In this document: positions 18,525 to 27,587 of the stretch, piece by piece
Layout: each line of letters starts with the position of its first letter
Numbering within the stretch: position 1 is the stretch's first letter
Origin: Nostoc sp. ATCC 53789
GTDB taxonomy: Bacteria > Cyanobacteriota > Cyanobacteriia > Cyanobacteriales > Nostocaceae
DNA length: 64,000 nt
Assembly (NCBI RefSeq): GCF_009873495.1
Contig: NZ_CP046704.1
Span: 248,001-312,000, forward strand
Direction of reading: 5' to 3'
Notes under the pieces: model-generated
Databases searched by the model: none
Told to the model about the DNA's origin: nothing
What the model saw: only the letters and a program-made list of their open reading frames with translations
Position numbers and translations under genes: made by a program

Positions 18525-19491
18525 TTATACTCTCCAGCCCTAAGAGATGCTTAACTGGACAAATTTGCTGTTTAAAAGTTTTTAGCCAACTTTTCACCCG
18601 CATTTTCACTCCTGGTAGTTCTTTTTGCTTTATTCCTTCAGAAAAAGTTAGTGACTTTTCATCTAAATAATCATAGGCATATTCAAGCAAATCCGGCATT
18701 GTAATATCGAATAAAGGGATTCCTGCTTTTAATAACTCTTGCTTTATCTCTTGAACTATTGATGAGTTGCTATATCTAGAAAATTCTGACTCCTCACCAT
18801 AAAATAAATTTCTAACGACTATGTAATCTACTTTATTTCCGCAAAAGCTGTATAAATCTATTAATTGCTTTACCGAATCTGATACTCGACTAATTACCAC
18901 GACCATTGTTACTCTAATGTCATAATCATTGGCGGCTGTTTCCAAGAACTCTTGTTCTATAAATTTTTTAAATATTTGTCTTGATTGGGGTGGCAATTCT
19001 AATAAAAACAGCGATTCTGGTGGTGGCAGCTGATTATATGTATCTGGCTCTGGCTCCATCATTCTCTTTACCTGATCAAAAAATCTATCTATACTTCCAT
19101 CTTTAAAAATATTTAACTGCTGTATTTGACAATGCTCACCGTTCTCACCATAATATCTCAACAAATCTGGATTAGAATTATCTGCATCTACTGCCACAAT
19201 TCTTCTTTTCTCATCTATACAAGTTTGTAAAAATCCTCTCGTCCACATCGATTTACCAACTCCACCTTTCCCCCCGTCTACTATTACTAATCTTCTTGGG
19301 GGAGTTTTAGTTACTTCTTCTGCCTCTTTATCTGCATCTGAGTCCATATCCAGGTTTAACTTTAGTTTCTCTAACTCTAACTGCTGCTCTGGTGTTAAAT
19401 CATTTAGCTTTATTTCTTCTGCTTCAATTGCCAATATATCAGCTTTGCCATTAATATTTCCATTTTGACTGTTATTGATAGTTTGTGTCAT
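18508..19491 (-). CDS. ParA/MinD-family ATPase
   Basis: The 327-residue product has an Asn/Gln-rich then acidic N-terminus and a textbook deviant Walker A motif GGKGGVGKSM at about residues 72-81, followed by 'IVAVDADNSNPDLLRYYG' (A' region). These are hallmarks of ParA/MinD ATPases that move plasmids or complexes. ATG 19491 is preferred to 19506 because AGGAG lies seven bases before it. The next gene encodes a second P-loop protein, and no ParB lies directly beside it; the ParB-like candidate at 42.7 kb is far away. Confidence 0.85.
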   Translation of the reverse strand: MTQTINNSQNGNINGKADILAIEAEEIKLNDLTPEQQLELEKLKLNLDMDSDADKEAEEVTKTPPRRLVIVDGGKGGVGKSMWTRGFLQTCIDEKRRIVAVDADNSNPDLLRYYGENGEHCQIQQLNIFKDGSIDRFFDQVKRMMEPEPDTYNQLPPPESLFLLELPPQSRQIFKKFIEQEFLETAANDYDIRVTMVVVISRVSDSVKQLIDLYSFCGNKVDYIVVRNLFYGEESEFSRYSNSSIVQEIKQELLKAGIPLFDITMPDLLEYAYDYLDEKSLTFSEGIKQKELPGVKMRVKSWLKTFKQQICPVKHLLGLESINVEIF

Positions 19492-19529
19492 TCTTCTTCT
19501 CCTCATAATTCAGATTTGTTCTCAATTCT

Positions 19530-19856
19530 CTAAAAGAAATCTTTTTGAAATATCGGTAAGACATTACTCCTTATCCATTGCGTAAAATTATTAATCATTT
19601 GTTCTTCTACTATGCCTTTTAAATTATATATAGCTCCAGAATTTAAAGTTTTTACTATTGTTATTTGCTCACCAAGAACTACATGACGTTCTCTAACTTG
19701 AATATGCAGAGGCACTATTTTTTCATTATTTAATTCTGGTGCAATAATCTGAAATACATCTTCAGCAAATATCTCTAGCCCTAATGGAGTTGATATTACT
19801 CGAACCGCGCTACCCAATGTATGGTCAAATTCCCAAAATGTCCATATTTTTTTCAT
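19530..19856 (-). CDS. Small protein heading the ParA-like operon
   Basis: The 108-residue product is soluble and not confidently assigned. 'AVRVISTPLGLEIFAEDVFQIIA' is reminiscent of the start of BRO-N domains (VRV...G...F...DV...L), which bind DNA, but the match is only by eye. It lies 38 bases upstream of the ParA-like ATPase on the same strand, the position where a small partition regulator could sit. Confidence 0.5.
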   Translation of the reverse strand: MKKIWTFWEFDHTLGSAVRVISTPLGLEIFAEDVFQIIAPELNNEKIVPLHIQVRERHVVLGEQITIVKTLNSGAIYNLKGIVEEQMINNFTQWIRSNVLPIFQKDFF

Positions 19857-20495
19857 TGCTGATTTAGATGTTACTTATGCCAATTATGCTCACGCACAAA
19901 TTCTTTCTCAACTTTGCTCTTTTATCTATGACATATTCCTACTTAAAAGATGAAGAAACTTTAGTGCTATTTTTTTCCGTACTCAAGTGACTTGTTCTTT
20001 TTTCATAATTGTTGTACTATTTTTTATTTACTTTTTAACAAGTAGCAACACAAAATCATCCTGCGCTATAGGAAGATCCAGAGGTCGCTATCACCTCACC
20101 TACCATTAGGGCTGTGAACTGTATCAGACAGTACTGTGACGATATATCTGGACGCTCTGTGCGCCATTAGACCTCTTGCAAAAGTGACTTTTGCACTCTT
20201 GTGGAAAAGGGTTCATGTTAAAGGGTAAAGGTTTTTTCTTACCCCTTTCCCCCTTCCCCTTTCCCCTTTAACCCACTTCTGCAAGAAGTCCATTGCCTCT
20301 ATGTGATTTCAGTTGCCGATGGCTGTGGAAGGGTAGTAGTCTGCCAACCCAAAAATGCGTTTTTTCAGACTGGGGAAAGGGAAAAGGGGACTGGTTTTGG
20401 GATTTAAACCCTTTCCCCTTCCCCATTGCCCTTTACCCCGCTTTCGTTACGAAAGCGAACTAGTAGAACTATGACTAAAAACTGTTAAAAATTGA
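19857..20495. other. Intergenic region with nested hairpin repeats
   Basis: No gene is seen. CCTCTTGCAAAAGTG at about 20169 and its imperfect complement (CACTTCTGCAAGAAG) at about 20274-20289 enclose facing G-rich and C-rich tracts (AAGGGTAAAGG / CCCCTTTCCCC). A second repeat follows at 20334-20466. The region separates the minus-strand ParA operon from the plus-strand lipoprotein gene. Confidence 0.5.
20334..20466. repeat. TAGTAGTCTGCCAA-bounded repeat, copy 1
   Basis: It starts with TAGTAGTCTGCCAACCC and ends with GCGAACTAGTAG, with facing purine/pyrimidine tracts inside. A second element with the same outer sequences lies at 47532-47669, so this looks like a MITE-like family. Confidence 0.55.
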
Positions 20496-20523
20496 TTGCA
20501 TATATGCAACAAATATGTATAAT
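20496..20523 (+). promoter_or_regulatory. Promoter with overlapping 14-bp palindrome
   Basis: TTGCAT (20496-20501) and TATAAT (20518-20523) are separated by 16 bases, a good sigma-70-type promoter facing the lipoprotein gene. The -35 box lies inside the perfect palindrome TTGCATATATGCAA (20496-20509), a likely operator. The transcript would have a leader of roughly 90 bases. Confidence 0.6.
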
Positions 20524-20619
20524 ATTTGCAGCTTGTAGTCAAGCATTCTAAGAAGTAGATATTGCTTAAACAAGAAAATCGGTAATTAATTTCGCGTATT
20601 AATTGTTGGAGTTTTTTTT

Positions 20620-21279
20620 ATGAATAAAATAGGTTTACTCATAGCCCTTGTTTTGATAGGTGCGGGTACTGGCGCTTGCCAGTCTGAAGGAGACAAGGTG
20701 GCTCAGGCAGATAATGATTATGCGGCTAAGTTAACTGATGTGCAAAGCCAAAAAGATAAGGAAGTACAGGAGCAAATAAGGCAATATGTAGAAGAGACAC
20801 CTAACTTATATAGAATAACCTGGAAGGTATGCGGAGACTGGAACGCTCCATACAAAAACGGAACAAGGTGCAACGAAACCAAAATCCCTCGAACTAAGGG
20901 ATATTTCCAGCCTGTTTATGTTTGGGGAGCGGATAGAGTTCAGTTTGTTAACAAACAGGATTTTGTAAGTAATTTTTGGACTACAGGACTATTTGTGAAA
21001 TCAAGAGGATGCTTAAATTTAGGGAAGCCGCGAGAAGAAGGCTTATACAATGTGAAAAATTTCATGCTCAAGAAGACAGGCACTACTCCTACGCCAGAGA
21101 ATGTGAAAGTTGAACCTCTGTCAAAACAAGAGAAGCAAACAGTAGTAGAACTTGCCTTCAAGGACGCAGAAGTAGAAAATTATGCGCTGACAAAGTTCGG
21201 TGTGTCAGCAACCACAGGATTAATACCCACTGGGAAAACTTGCTTGACTCTTGAAGAATGGAAGAAGACGCAATCGTAA
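20620..21279 (+). CDS. Predicted lipoprotein of unknown function
   Basis: The 219-residue product has a lipoprotein signal peptide: Lys-containing start, hydrophobic stretch, then GTGAC with Cys20 as the acylation site. The mature part starts with a charged helix (AAKLTDVQSQKDKEVQEQ) and then a compact domain with paired Cys (CGDWNAPYKNGTRC, and single Cys near 135 and 210). The family is not recognised. TTGGAG precedes the ATG by about eight bases. It has its own promoter and lies between the partition and replication genes. Confidence 0.65.
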   Translation: MNKIGLLIALVLIGAGTGACQSEGDKVAQADNDYAAKLTDVQSQKDKEVQEQIRQYVEETPNLYRITWKVCGDWNAPYKNGTRCNETKIPRTKGYFQPVYVWGADRVQFVNKQDFVSNFWTTGLFVKSRGCLNLGKPREEGLYNVKNFMLKKTGTTPTPENVKVEPLSKQEKQTVVELAFKDAEVENYALTKFGVSATTGLIPTGKTCLTLEEWKKTQS

Positions 21280-22570
21280 AAATCAGGCATAGTCGCTTCC
21301 TTGGATCGCAGTTCTGTCGCGCCGACTTCCTCCATCTCCAGCGCAACCAACTAATTGGTTGATCGGCATCGCAATTTGCCGACCATTGGTCGGCAAAAAC
21401 TTAATTATGATTCTGAAAAACTAATCCTTTATATGAGCCAAGATCGAGGGTGTTAAAAGGAGCGGGAATTTGCAGACCACCATGCCAAACAATGTCTGTG
21501 CCTTCCCTTATGCCCTGTGTATAAATGTTTTTGTAATATAAAAACCTTGATTTACGCAATTATAATTACTGTAAGCATCGCTATGCAGTAAAATTTCCTG
21601 CATTATACTCATCTAGGTAAATAGGCTAAATGAACCTAACATAAGCTTATTCGTTTACCTAGACAAGTATCATGATACAGCACGGGGATTTCGTTCGATG
21701 TTAAAGTTGTATTTTTGACTGTATAATTTACGACCTCATAAACTAACTCGCAATCAGCTAAAGTCCCTTCAGCCATCAGGGAGCATCTTGGCGTTCACCC
21801 TGAAAATTGATTCAGGACAAGTTCGGAATCAATTGCAGAACAGTTTGAGTTTTTGGCACGCAAGTTTTACCCATTTCTTGAAGAATTTTTTATAAGCAAT
21901 CACACCACTCTCAAAAATAAACTAAAAATGACTCTATAGTTTTATGGCGTGATAGCGATTAAAAAACAGGCTATTCCGATAAGCTTGATTTGGCATGAAA
22001 GCAACAGAAGCAGGGAAGAATTTTGTACAAGTTTCTTTAAATAAGCACCTTTGCCCGTTTTCTTTAACCCAAACCTACACCTGTAATATTTGTGTAGTTA
22101 ACTGTTAAGAGTATGCTCTTTAATTTTTTATATCACTTATTAACTATAAAGCCATTTTTAGTTTATTTTTTTCATCTATCTTTAGGTTTTTCAATATAGG
22201 AGCATTGGCTATAGCCCAATGGCATGAAGAAAGGTAGTGGCTAGGTAAACTGGGACGAAGAGTGATTGAGTCAACCGATCGCTCATCATGATAAATAAAG
22301 GTGATTATTGCTTGTGCAGCACGAGCGATGGCAGTCCCAAATGGCAATCGGCTTTTTCTCCAGTGCGCTTAAATGGCAGGGGAATAGTACAGCATTAGTA
22401 CACCGTTCTGGCTACAGGTGACGGGGGTATTCTGTTGCTGACAAACTGCCACAATTTTCACTTTGTCCGTGAACAGGGAAAGGGAAACGGTAGAGAAACT
22501 AGTACACATTGCAGTACAGTTCCACACTTTTTTCACCGAAATAAATCCTGGGACGGGAGCATCGGCGATA
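21280..22570. other. Large intergenic region before the recombinase gene
   Basis: I see no convincing gene here. Notable sites are the 23-bp palindrome at 21375-21397 and an inverted repeat TCTAGGTAAA / TTTACCTAGA at 21612-21621 and 21654-21663 (32-base spacer). A short minus-strand frame at 22144-22347 has no start signal or family resemblance. Confidence 0.4.
21375..21397. promoter_or_regulatory. 23-bp perfect palindrome, copy 1
   Basis: Arms TTTGCCGACCA and TGGTCGGCAAA flank a single central T. The same 23-mer, with central A, recurs at 43054-43076 inside the ParB-like gene. It could be a protein-binding site (partition or regulator) or a short mobile repeat. Confidence 0.55.
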
Positions 22571-23245
22571 ATGATTAACTATCGGGGGTTCGGGGCTGTG
22601 AAAATTGACCGTCACGGGAAGGCAAAGGTTTTGTCGGCAGAAGAAATCCAGCGTCTGTTTACTTTGGGGTTAACCACAGAGCGAGACAGAACCCTAATAG
22701 GCGTGATGCTGTATACGGGTTGCCGCGTCAATGAAGCAGTTACCCTAAAAATTAAAGATGTTTATAACAGCAAGGGACGGATCAGAGCAGAGCTGATCAT
22801 CCGTAAAGGGAATACAAAGGGAAAGTTAGCTACCCGCAGCATTCCGATTTTGTCAGAACTAAGGTGCTTCCTAGCTACTTACAAACCGACAAACTCCCGT
22901 GACGGTTTTTTGTTTCCTGGTAGATGGGGGCGGGGTCACTTGCACTCAGAATATGCAAGCCTAATCTTTCGAGAAGCTTGCGAACGTGCGGACATCGAAG
23001 GAGCAAGCACACACAGTTGCCGCAGAACCGCACTTACTTTCATGAGCAATGCCGGAATTCCATTGCGGGTCATCCAAGAAATTAGCGGACATCGCAACTT
23101 AGAGCAACTGCAAAATTATCTGGAGGTGGAACCATCCCAAGTCCGGGGTGCGATCGCGGCGTTATCGATGCTATCACCGCCATCAATTAGCAGCAACAAT
23201 CAAGACATGCAAAATGCGGATAACACGAGGTTATCATCGGAGTGA
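22571..23245 (+). CDS. Tyrosine recombinase (phage integrase family)
   Basis: The 224-residue product is a catalytic-domain-only recombinase. The family residues are visible: Arg in TGCRVNEA, Lys in IRKGNTKGKL, HSCRRT (His-x-x-Arg), GH in ISGHRN, and the Tyr nucleophile in LQNYLEV. It lacks a full N-terminal core-binding domain. I chose ATG 22571, fifteen residues before the conserved KIDRHGKAK start region; a TTG at 22463 would add 36 residues with atypical content. Such proteins resolve dimers or integrate elements; here it precedes the replication gene, so multimer resolution of the plasmid is reasonable (inference). Confidence 0.85.
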   Translation: MINYRGFGAVKIDRHGKAKVLSAEEIQRLFTLGLTTERDRTLIGVMLYTGCRVNEAVTLKIKDVYNSKGRIRAELIIRKGNTKGKLATRSIPILSELRCFLATYKPTNSRDGFLFPGRWGRGHLHSEYASLIFREACERADIEGASTHSCRRTALTFMSNAGIPLRVIQEISGHRNLEQLQNYLEVEPSQVRGAIAALSMLSPPSISSNNQDMQNADNTRLSSE

Positions 23246-23419
23246 TAGATCAGGAAATACCTATTAGTTGATCTAGACAGGACTAATAGCCAATAAAGGC
23301 TATAAGGATTTTTCCAAAAAGCCATTTACAATTCCATAGGCAACATTTCAAGCCAAAGCCACTGATAAAAATGAGGCACAGATTGCTCTAGGTTACGTAG
23401 CTCAGTCGCGGCGTAGGCT

Positions 23420-26400
23420 TTATCCCTCCATCGGCAACACCTCTTCATTCAGCAAGGCATAAAATTCCGGTACTGCTGCCTCGACAAGTCGCAGTTCATT
23501 TGCCGCGATCGCTTCAAGTTCCAGCACCGTATCCCAGCGCAAATCCTCAACCCATCGCTTAAGGATGCCTTTAATCGCGTCAACCCCTTGCTTAATACCA
23601 GAGCGAAGTATTTCTACGCAGTGGAGTAGCGTAATCCGATCGGTCGGAGGCGACTCAAATTCGGTAGTATCCTCCCCTTGGCAATGGGAGTTCCCTATAG
23701 CATCAAGGGGGGGTGTGGATACGGCCTGCTGATTAGGGTTTACACTATACACAGTAGGGGTTTGGGGAGCATAACAGGTTCGGTTTTCTTTTTGATTACG
23801 CTTTTCCACGCGATGAGCAATTACCTGGAGAGCAAATTCCAATTCCTCTTTAGATAAAGAGAAAAGTTTCACCTGTTGACCGCGCTTGCCCTGCTTACGG
23901 AAAGTTAACTTTAACCCCAGCTGCTCTACTAAAGTAGCTAGCAACCAAATAGGTTTACAGTCGCTGGGAATAGTAAACCCAAGAATTGCTTTGACGTGAG
24001 CAGCACAATTTTTGGCGATCGCCGTCATCTTGAGTAAGGTGGAATCGTCGGCAGTAACTTCATCACCCTTCATTAAAGAAGTGAGAATTTGATGCAGTCC
24101 CAGGTTAAATCTAGCAAGCCACCGCGCCGAATAATTGCCCCAGTCGATGCACAAAGGTAAATTATCCCGCTCATTGCGGTCTTTTTGGGTGACAATTGTT
24201 GGTGGGGTAGGATAAGTTTGCCCAGTTTTGGGGTCAGTAAACGATTCTTCGGGTGGGGCTAAAATGGCTTCAAGTCCAGCTAAGGCTCTAATTAAGCGAC
24301 CACCTTTATCCATTTCTACGAGTGATTCGGTTACTTCGATGCCGTAAGAATCAGAAATGCGGAATTTTTCGCATTCAAAAATTTCATTAGGGTCAAGGTA
24401 ATCTTTGCTCTGACGGGCACGGTACTCGCTCAAAGTAATATTCTTGGCCTTGGCAACAGCCGAATTGTGGGCACGATCCAAAGCTTGTGCTGCTGCTTTT
24501 AGACTTTCAAGAGATTGAGGATCTGAATCACTGCCCACATATATAAATGTATTGCCCATTTCGGTGAGAAGCGATCGCAAATCATCACGCAGATTATTGA
24601 GAGAATAGTGGCGGTTAGCCATAATTTGGCAGTAAGCCTCAAGCGCCCAATCTTTCTCTGCGCCCCGCTTGCCTGTTTGACGGTCAATCCGCAACAGAAA
24701 AGCGGTCATTTCATTGGTTTGGAGCAAGCGCTCTTTAATCTTGGTAGCATTGGTATCCTTGTAACCAAAGGGGGGACGTGGGGCCACCCAAATATGAAAC
24801 GGGACTTTTGGACGATAACGGTAAAGCTGTTGGGCACACTCAGTAGCAGTTTGGGAAACGCCGTGAAAAACACCAAACACCAAATCGAAATGATACTGGG
24901 AAATATCGACACCAGTACCCAGGCTGGGAGAGGTGAACAAGGCATCAAAGTTTTTGACGGCGTTGGTGATATCTTTAATGAAAGCGACGTTTTCATCACT
25001 GCCGGAATTATCGGAGTGGACAGACCAGATGCGCCATTTTTGGGGTGTATGGGATTGGTCAGAGTTAGGATCTTCGTACTTAATAGTAAAAGACTTTTCG
25101 AGTTTTTTGATGAAACGCTTGGAGTCACTTGCAACCATGACTTTCAGACCTTGCATCAGGGCTGCCGAGATTTGGGCAACTAGGGCGCTTGAATTACTGC
25201 CTTCGTACCAATATATAGTGCGTGAGCCATTTTTCCATTCATTTTTGACGATGTAAGGTACTTCACCTACTGGTCGCATTGCCCGAAAGAAGTCCACGGT
25301 TAAATCATCCATGTGTGCGTCGGCAAGGACGACTAGTGGCGCGTTGTATACTATATATTCCAGTACCTCCAAGATTGCTGCACGGTGCTGTTTACACGTA
25401 TTACTGTGTAGTAGGTGGGTAAGGTATTGGCAAGCTTCATCTATAAATATGCAGCCATAAATCAGCGCTTGCGTATTGAGTTTGTGCAAGCTGTCAATGG
25501 TAATACTAAGGGCTTGGGCTTGAGCTAAACCTGTGTAACCCAAGTCTGAATACATCGCAGTTCTCAGGCGATCGCTTAAATTCTTCAGCAGGTTGACGCG
25601 ATGCCCGTTGTTGAGGAACCGAGCATCGGGGTTTTGCTCACGCCACCAGCGCATAAGTTCAGTTTTGCCTGTACCCATGTCGCTCCAGAGTACGACTAGT
25701 CCTTTGTCTGGAAAACGGAAAGACTTTTTGGGATTTTGGGTACAAGGTTTAGGGTCAGGGCAGTCAGAAATTATTAACTCTTGTTTTCTTTCTCCCTCCC
25801 CACAGCTTATAGAGCTAACACTTGGGGTGAACAATTGCTCTTGTGAAATATCGTAAAGCGGCTGAACTGATGAACATTTTTCCTCCAGATCAGGAATACA
25901 GAGTGCTTGGGTCAAATATTTAATATTGACTGTCACATCCGGTTTGTACTTAGAGAGTCCCCATTTCTTAGCTCGATAGGAGCGCTGGTAGTCGGCAAGT
26001 GATTTGGCATCGTCTATGATTGCAGTTAGTAAGACATTGGCATCTTCACCCCTAGCTACCACGAAATCATCAACGCCTTTTTCTGGCCCCGGCAGTAATG
26101 CAACTTCACATAAGCAACCTGCCGCTAAGATTGCTTTTGCAGTGCGAACAGTGGCTTGAAACACCGACCACCTAGTTTTAGAAGAAGTTTCGTAGTCAAA
26201 TAATATAATGAACTTGCGTCCCGCCTGAGCCATCGGTACTAAGTCAGGATGCAATCGTTCATCAAAATCCCGTCTTCCGACCCGCCCGTTCCAAATTCCC
26301 GGAAGTGCGATCGCTACAAAACCCAGACTCAGCAAGCAAGCAGCCTTTTTTTCCCCTTCGCATAAGATAATCGGAATCTCTGGGTGTTGCTTTATCCACT

Positions 26401-27004
26401 CCCAAAATATTAGTGGATTGAGTTGATCCAGTAAGCGCAATGCTAAAAGTGAATGATAGCGCTTAATTAAATAACGCTTTGCAACTTTGTCCCAGATGGG
26501 GTTAGCGACATCAAAGTAGGTAACGCGGTTGGGGGTTTTGGGGGGCGACTCGTATTTGACGGGTTTCCCTTTTTGCCAATCAATACGAGGAAAGTTGGGC
26601 TTGATCCTTCCCCACTCCATTGGTTGCCAGTTCTTGAATGGGTCAAGTGATTGAATCCACGTCCCACCCAACAGCAAATGCTGATACAGCTTTAAGTATC
26701 CATCGGTGACTCGCCCTGCATTCTTGCGTGGGATTTTATCAGATATGAACAGGAAATCATAAACTGATTCTCCCTCTACATGGAAAAAGTTGCGCTTAAT
26801 CAACGCCGGATGAATGGCGCTACCAGCTAACAACTCATGGTATTCCGCTGCCGTGAGATTGTTTGGATATTCAGTTGGAGAGGCTGCGCCTGGGTCAAGG
26901 GTAAGGGGCAAAGGGGAAGGGGAGGAAGAATTTGTTAACTCTTCTCTATCCCTTTTCCCTTTTCCCTTTAACCTTTCCCCCGTAATATTCGGGGTATGGT
27001 TCAT
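23420..27004 (-). CDS. CyRepA1-like plasmid replication protein (DUF3854 + helicase motor)
   Basis: The 1194-residue product has a DUF3854/Toprim-like domain at about 50-330 (YHELLAGSAIHPALIKRNF, LCEGEKKA at about 213, ILFDYE, then PGPEKGVDDF) and a superfamily-2-like motor at about 430-740: Walker A SDMGTGKTE (about 441), IFIDEAC (about 518), LADAHMDD, SPSLGTGVDI (about 690), QQLYRYRP (about 722). This is the architecture I associate with CyRepA1-type replication proteins of large cyanobacterial plasmids. GGGGAGA precedes the ATG by five bases, so the start is firm. Residues about 10-40 come from an inserted purine/pyrimidine repeat. Confidence 0.8.
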   Translation of the reverse strand: MNHTPNITGERLKGKGKRDREELTNSSSPSPLPLTLDPGAASPTEYPNNLTAAEYHELLAGSAIHPALIKRNFFHVEGESVYDFLFISDKIPRKNAGRVTDGYLKLYQHLLLGGTWIQSLDPFKNWQPMEWGRIKPNFPRIDWQKGKPVKYESPPKTPNRVTYFDVANPIWDKVAKRYLIKRYHSLLALRLLDQLNPLIFWEWIKQHPEIPIILCEGEKKAACLLSLGFVAIALPGIWNGRVGRRDFDERLHPDLVPMAQAGRKFIILFDYETSSKTRWSVFQATVRTAKAILAAGCLCEVALLPGPEKGVDDFVVARGEDANVLLTAIIDDAKSLADYQRSYRAKKWGLSKYKPDVTVNIKYLTQALCIPDLEEKCSSVQPLYDISQEQLFTPSVSSISCGEGERKQELIISDCPDPKPCTQNPKKSFRFPDKGLVVLWSDMGTGKTELMRWWREQNPDARFLNNGHRVNLLKNLSDRLRTAMYSDLGYTGLAQAQALSITIDSLHKLNTQALIYGCIFIDEACQYLTHLLHSNTCKQHRAAILEVLEYIVYNAPLVVLADAHMDDLTVDFFRAMRPVGEVPYIVKNEWKNGSRTIYWYEGSNSSALVAQISAALMQGLKVMVASDSKRFIKKLEKSFTIKYEDPNSDQSHTPQKWRIWSVHSDNSGSDENVAFIKDITNAVKNFDALFTSPSLGTGVDISQYHFDLVFGVFHGVSQTATECAQQLYRYRPKVPFHIWVAPRPPFGYKDTNATKIKERLLQTNEMTAFLLRIDRQTGKRGAEKDWALEAYCQIMANRHYSLNNLRDDLRSLLTEMGNTFIYVGSDSDPQSLESLKAAAQALDRAHNSAVAKAKNITLSEYRARQSKDYLDPNEIFECEKFRISDSYGIEVTESLVEMDKGGRLIRALAGLEAILAPPEESFTDPKTGQTYPTPPTIVTQKDRNERDNLPLCIDWGNYSARWLARFNLGLHQILTSLMKGDEVTADDSTLLKMTAIAKNCAAHVKAILGFTIPSDCKPIWLLATLVEQLGLKLTFRKQGKRGQQVKLFSLSKEELEFALQVIAHRVEKRNQKENRTCYAPQTPTVYSVNPNQQAVSTPPLDAIGNSHCQGEDTTEFESPPTDRITLLHCVEILRSGIKQGVDAIKGILKRWVEDLRWDTVLELEAIAANELRLVEAAVPEFYALLNEEVLPMEG
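26892..26980. repeat. Inverted repeat within the N-terminal codons of the replication gene
   Basis: GGGTCAAGGGTAAGGGG at 26892 and following faces CCCTTTTCCCTTTTCCC at 26950-26980. It is translated in frame on the minus strand as a Lys/Gly/Ser/Pro-rich stretch near the protein start. Confidence 0.65.
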
Positions 27005-27349
27005 CGGTTCTCCCCTCGGAATTCCTTAGAGAGAACTCTTTCAAGCTGCGAAACTCTTGCTCTAGCCTGGATATTCCGAAAATTTCCCTTCGTCACAGCA
27101 CAAAATTGCCGTGCGAAAGCTGTACTCGACCCCATGCGCTCTAACACTGCGCTCTTGGGGCGTTCTCTGTTTTTCACGATATTTTCCCTGATAACTTGGT
27201 TTACAAGCTTCAGAGGGGGCTGCATCAGTTATCAGTCAACAGTTATCAAAGACTCTGACTGATAACTGGTAACTGTTATTCGCGCTACTACTGCTTTTTG
27301 CTATAAAATTCGCAATTTTTCTTCATTAGACTTAACTTTATAAAAACTT
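27005..27349. promoter_or_regulatory. Upstream region of the replication gene
   Basis: The region holds a hairpin with 12-base arms AGTTATCAGTCA (27227-27238) and TGACTGATAACT (27256-27267), plus further related AGTTATC / GATAACT units (27190, 27241, 27265). They may be Rep-binding iterons or an origin element, but this motif is also common in dispersed Nostoc repeats. No clear promoter boxes are identified. Confidence 0.4.
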
Positions 27350-27451
27350 ATGAATTTCGACAGCCAAAACTTACCGCAAGGAATGGACTTTCCAAGCGGC
27401 AGACCCTATAATGGATCTGGTAGCGCGGATTATACTCTCGGACAAATTTAG
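27350..27451 (+). CDS. Possible 33-residue peptide or small RNA gene
   Basis: An ATG opens a 33-codon frame (MNFDSQNLPQGMDFPSGRPY and 13 more, ending LGQI) that is rich in Gly, Ser and Pro. No ribosome-binding site is seen. A terminator follows about 90 bases later, so a short transcript of roughly 200-250 bases diverging from the replication gene is plausible. It may be an RNA rather than a protein gene. Confidence 0.3.
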   Translation: MNFDSQNLPQGMDFPSGRPYNGSGSADYTLGQI

Positions 27452-27541
27452 TAGTCGTCTTGGTCGCCAAACTTCAACGACAATTTATTTTGTTCCTTCG
27501 AGATCAGCCCCGCTCTTTTAAACGATGAATTTTACAAACAG

Positions 27542-27587
27542 ACAAAGCGCCTACTCCTTAGTGGCGCTTTGTGCTTTAGGCTTTTTG
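27542..27587 (+). terminator. Rho-independent-like terminator
   Basis: ACAAAGCGCC (27542-27551) and GGCGCTTTGT (27563-27572) form a perfect 10-bp stem with an 11-base loop, followed by a T-rich tail (CTTTAGGCTTTTTG). Confidence 0.65.

Noticed and set aside
21612-21663. TCTAGGTAAA / TTTACCTAGA inverted repeat as a recombinase core site
   Set aside because: The 32-base spacer is too long for a tyrosine-recombinase core (usually 6-8); kept only as a note in the intergenic entry.
22144-22347. 67-codon minus-strand frame in the 21-22.5 kb gap
   Set aside because: No start signal, no recognisable domain; contains a local palindrome (TTGGCTATAGCCAA) and is more likely chance.
24608-25183. 191-codon plus-strand frame inside the replication gene
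   Set aside because: Lies antisense to the helicase-motor coding region whose motifs are clear; no start signal.
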